From NCBI RefSeq assembly GCF_963678635.1, contig NC_087068.1, positions 12,773,872-12,837,871 of the forward strand: 64,000 nucleotides of DNA, given 5' to 3'. The stretch comes from Symsagittifera roscoffensis (Eukaryota; Xenacoelomorpha; Acoela; Convolutidae). A program made the translations under genes and the position numbers. Positions 60,542 through 64,000 of this stretch are shown here, piece by piece; position 1 is the first letter of the stretch, and every line of letters starts with the position of its first letter. The notes below the pieces were generated by a model that worked only from the letters and a program-made list of their open reading frames with translations, was not told where the DNA came from and did no database searches.

Positions 60542-61341
60542 GCAAATTGCGCCACAAGAGCTCGTAAAAATTTAATTTTATGAAAAAATTTATTTTTGAG
60601 CGCCTGAAACTTATTAACCATTGTTAAAAACTCTGAAAATAACTGGTGTTTTCAAAGAAGTTAGAGCGTTTCAAAAAAACTAATATAAGAAATGATACTG
60701 CGCCCGACTAGGGAACCAAACCCTTGAACGTCGGATTAAACGTCCAATGCTCTACCGATTGAGCTAGCAGGGCTGAATGTTTACGCAAGTCTTTCAAATA
60801 CAAGAATTCGAAGCTTTGGATCCGAAAACGAATAACTTAGTGCTCATTTTTTTGCAGATATCTCTCATTCTGAGGTTCTGTTCTCGCTCCTGGGAGGGCT
60901 TAAACCACCAACTTTTCGGTTGACAGCCGAACGCGCTAGCCGATTGCGCCCCAAGAGCTCTATAAATAAGTGTCGGTTGATTTTTTTTAGGCATCATTCA
61001 ATCTTTTTCCGTGGGTAAAATTTATTTTCGAGAGTCTGACACTTATTAAGCATCCTTAAAAACTCTGAAAATAACTGGCGTTTTCAATGAAGTACGATTG
61101 TTTCGAAAATTTTAATAGCAGTATTGATACTTCGCCCTACAAGGGACTCGAACCCTTGACTCTATGGTTTAAAGTCCAACGATCTACCGACTGAATTACC
61201 AGGGCTCAAAGATTATGCAAGTCTTTCAAACCTATTTTTTCAATTTCAAGAATTCGAAGCTTTGGATCCTGAAATTTAAAATTTAGTGAACATATTTTTT
61301 GCAGCTATCTCTGATTTTTAGGTTCTACTGTTCTCGCTCCT

Positions 61342-61378
<37 letters not shown>

Positions 61379-61977
61379 TAACGCGCTAGCCGATTGCTCC
61401 ACAAGAGCTTGAAAAAAAATTATTTTATGAAAAAAATTATTTTTGAGCGCCTGAAACTTATTAACCATTCTTAAAAACTCTGAAAATAACTGGTGTTTTC
61501 AAAGAAGTTAGTGTTTCAAAAAAATTAATAGAAGAAATGATACTGCGCCCGACAAGGGAACCGAACCCTTGAACGTCGGATCAAAAGTCCAACGCTCTAC
61601 CGACTGAGCTAGCAGGGCTTTATGTTTACGCTAGTCTTTCAAATACAAGAATTCGAAGCTTTGGATCCTAAAACGAATAACTAAGTGCTCATTTTTTTTG
61701 CAGAAATCTCTCATTCTGAGGTTCTGTTCTCGCTCCTGGGTGGGCTTAAACCACCAACTTTTCGGTTAACAGCCGAACGCGCTAGCCGATTGCGCCCCAA
61801 GAGCTCTATAAATAAGTGTCGGTTGATTTTTTTAGGCATCATTCAAGCTTTTTCCGTGGGTAAAATTTATTTTTGAGAGCTTGACACTTATTAAGCATCC
61901 TTAAAAACTCTGAAAATAACTGGCGTTTTCAATGAAGTACGGTTGTTTCAAAGATTTTAATAGAAGAAATGATACTT

Positions 61978-62050
61978 CGCCCCACAAGGGACTCGAATCC
62001 TTGAACGTCGGATTAACAGTCAAACGCTCTACCGACTGAGCTAGCAGGGC
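61978..62050 (-). pseudogene. Lys body with GUU (Asn) anticodon
   Basis: The loop CTGTTAA on a Lys body gives GUU. Its duplicate at 49446 has CUU, so a single base changed after duplication. The anticodon stem has one mismatch. Confidence 0.62.
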
Positions 62051-62601
62051 TTAAACATTACGCTACTCTTTCAAATACAAGAATTTCAAGCTTTGGATCC
62101 TAAAACGAATGACTAAGTGCTCATTTTTTCGCAGAAATCTCTCATTCTGAGGTTATGTTCTCGCTTCTCGGTGGGCTTAAACCACCAACCTTTCGGTTGA
62201 CAGCCGAACGCGCTAGCCGATTGCGCCCCAAGAGCTCTATATATAAGTGTCGGTTGATTTTTTTAGGCATAATTCAAGCTTTTTCCATGGGCCAAATTTA
62301 TTTTTGAGAGTCTGACACTTATTAAGCATCCTTAAAAACTCTGAAAATAACTGGCGTTTTCAATGAAGTACGATTGTTTCAAAAATTTTAATAGAAGAAA
62401 TGATACTTCGCCGCACACGGGACTCGAACCCTTGACCGTTGGATTAAAACTCCAGCGCTCTACCGACTGAGCTAGCAGGGCTCGAATGTTTTGCTAGTCA
62501 TACAGACCTATATTGTCAAATTCAAGAATTGAAATTGATAATTTAGTTCTCTTATCTTTTGCAGAAAAGTCTGATTCTGTGGTTCTGCTGTTCTCGCTCC
62601 T

Positions 62602-62640
<39 letters not shown>

Positions 62641-63228
62641 TTGCGCCACAAGAGCTCGATAAAAAATCATTGTATGAAAAGAATTATTTTTGAGCGCCTG
62701 AAACTTATTAACCATTCTTAAAAACTCTGAAAATAACTGGCGTTTTCTAAGAAGTTAGAGTGTTTCAAAAAAATTAATAGAAGAAATGATACTGCGCCCG
62801 ACAAAGGAACCGAACCCTTTGAACGTCGGATTACAAGTCCAACGCTCTACCGACTGCGCTAGCAGAGCTTAAAGATTACGCTAGTCTTTCAAATACAAGA
62901 ATTCGAAGCTTTGGATCCTAAAACCAATGACTAAGTGCTCATTTTTTTTTGCAGAATTCTCTCATTCGGAGGTTCTGTTCTCGCTCCTGGGTTTGCTTAA
63001 TTCACCAACCTTTGGGTTGACAGCCGAACGCGCTAGCCGATTGCGCCCCAAGAGCTCTATACATAAGTGTCGGTTGATTTTTTTAGTCATCATTCAAGCT
63101 TTTTCCATGGGTAAAATTTATTTTTGAGATTCTGACACTTATTAAGCATCCTTAAAAACTCTGAAAATAACTGGCGTTTTCAATGAAGTACGATTGTTTC
63201 AAAAATTTTAACAGAAGAAATGATACTT

Positions 63229-63301
63229 CGCCCCACAAGGGACTCGAACCCTTGACCGTTGGATTAAAATTCCAACGCTCTACCGACTGAGCTAGCAGGG
63301 C
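63229..63301 (-). tRNA. tRNA-Lys(UUU) candidate
   Basis: All stems pair except the loop-closing change to ATTTTAA; U33 and UUU are kept. Duplicate of 50694. Confidence 0.65.
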
Positions 63302-63449
63302 TCGAATATTTTGCTAGTCTTACAGAACGATTCTGTCAAAATCAAGAATTGAAATTGATAATTTAGTGCTCCTATTTTGAAATTGATAATTTAGTGCTCT
63401 TATCTTTTGCAGAAAAGTCTGATTCTGTGGTTCTACTGTTCTCGCTGCT

Positions 63450-63489
<40 letters not shown>

Positions 63490-63655
63490 TGCGCTAACCG
63501 ATTGCTCCACAAGAGCTTGATAAAAAATCACTTTAAGAAAAAAATTATTTTTGAGCGCCTGAAACTTATTAACCATTCTTAAATGCTCTGAAAATAACTG
63601 GCGTTTTCTAAGAAGTACGATTGTTTCAAAAACTTTAATAGAAGAAATGATACTT

Positions 63656-63728
63656 CGCCCCACAAGGGACTCGAACCCTTGACCGTTGGACTAAAAGTCC
63701 AATGCTCTACCGACTGAGCTAGCAGGGC
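63656..63728 (-). tRNA. tRNA-Lys(UUU) candidate
   Basis: Duplicate of 51122 with the same CTTTTAG loop. All stems pair. Confidence 0.68.
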
Positions 63729-64000
63729 TCGAATGTTTTGCTAGTCTTACAGAACGATTTTGTCAAAATCAAGAATTGAAATTGATAATTTAGTGCTCCT
63801 ATTTTGAAATTGATAATTTAGTGCTCTCATCTTTTGCAGAAAAGTCTGATTCTGTGGTTCTGCTGTTCTCGCTCCTGAGTGGGCTTAATCCACGAACCTT
63901 TGGGTTGACAGCCGAACGCGCTAGCCGATTGCGCCCAAAGAGCTTTATACATAAGTGTCGGTTGGTTTTTTTAGTCATCATTCAAGCTTTTTCCATGGGT

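Larger units (their letters stand above)
22921..64000 (-). repeat. Giant tandem array of tRNA-Lys/tRNA-Asn-derived units
   Basis: About 41 kb and continuing past the right edge. Units alternate between a tRNA-Lys(UUU)-derived and a tRNA-Asn(GUU)-derived body, nearly all on the minus strand, one per 210-215 bp; spacing implies roughly 170-190 units. Spacers are conserved too: the one left of Asn bodies carries tgataatttagtgctc and tgcagaaa, and the one left of Lys bodies carries gagcgcctgaaacttatt, ataactggcgttttc and aatagaagaaatgatact. The 3' ends encode discriminator G73 but no CCA, so copying was at DNA level and not by retroposition of mature tRNA. Higher-order periods of 846, 1403 and 1747 bp are nested inside. 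Confidence 0.95.
57113..64000 (-). repeat. Intra-array segmental duplication, copy 2 (cut by window end)
   Basis: Repeats the units of 41821-51460 in the same order, including their damaged anticodons and deletions, minus one unit of about 1.75 kb and one 1009-bp block. The window ends inside it. Confidence 0.88.

Noticed and set aside
27384-63582. Dozens of 60-90 aa plus-strand frames with a LLGGLEPPTFRLTAER-like peptide
   Set aside because: This is the translation of the antisense strand of the tRNA-Asn body. It follows the tRNA structure exactly, has no start context, and varies by indels in the spacers.
26632-63981. Minus-strand frames with peptides such as ARSAVNRKVGGSSPPRSE or ALVAQSASAFGC
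   Set aside because: These are translations of the tRNA bodies themselves plus spacer sequence. They are not conserved as protein across repeat copies.
22921-64000. CRISPR array
   Set aside because: The repeats are whole tRNA bodies with conserved spacers of over 100 bp, and the sequence is eukaryotic. Nothing resembles short repeats with unique spacers.
22921-64000. Retroposed tRNA-derived SINE insertions
   Set aside because: Units are in strict tandem on one strand, lack encoded CCA and poly-A tails, and show no target-site duplications. DNA-level tandem duplication explains them better.

Overview
The window is AT-rich nuclear DNA from a multicellular eukaryote. It has spliceosomal GT-AG introns, long introns and intergenic spacers, a small two-finger C2H2 gene family, a MITE-like element, and tRNA sequences without encoded CCA. 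The finger spacing and gene layout fit an invertebrate metazoan. I cannot name the phylum. Acceptor sites sit 7-14 nt before three independent start codons, which would fit a lineage with spliced-leader trans-splicing, but this is not proven.

Layout. (1) 1-11.8 kb, minus strand: the 5' part of a multi-pass membrane protein gene with four small exons (11643-11786, 4581-4771, 854-948, 403-535) that join in phase. It runs off the left edge. Its introns hold diverged duplicated segments, a microsatellite and a 476-bp inverted-repeat element with a 9-bp target duplication. (2) 11.8-14 kb: intergenic, with long G/C homopolymers and an imperfect inverted repeat. (3) 14-20.8 kb, plus strand: three tandem paralogues encoding small proteins with two C2H2 fingers (233, 181 and 182 aa), each from two coding exons split by a phase-0 intron just before an (I/A/V)PK motif. 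(4) 20.8-26.2 kb: duplicated 3' flank of the third finger gene, including a truncated copy of its last exon fused inside a tRNA-like repeat. This is the frayed edge of the array. (5) 23-64 kb and beyond the right edge: a very large tandem array of alternating tRNA-Lys(UUU)-derived and tRNA-Asn(GUU)-derived units, all on the minus strand and spaced about 210-215 bp.

The array is the outstanding feature. It has several nested higher-order repeats (846 bp, 1403 bp, 1747 bp) and a segmental duplication with offsets of 12.5-15.3 kb. A minority of units, clustered at 50.7-55.6 kb, keep a perfect cloverleaf, internal promoter boxes and an oligo-T tract just downstream. Most others are damaged. Many units carry changed anticodons (Thr, Tyr, Ile, Ser, Asp, Glu, Gln, Arg, Leu, Lys-CUU and the UAA-reading UUA) on the two founder bodies, and one cluster has turned into perfect snap-back palindromes. 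Whether any unit is transcribed cannot be read from sequence.

The short open frames across the array are translations of the tRNA sequences and their spacers. I do not regard any of them as protein genes.
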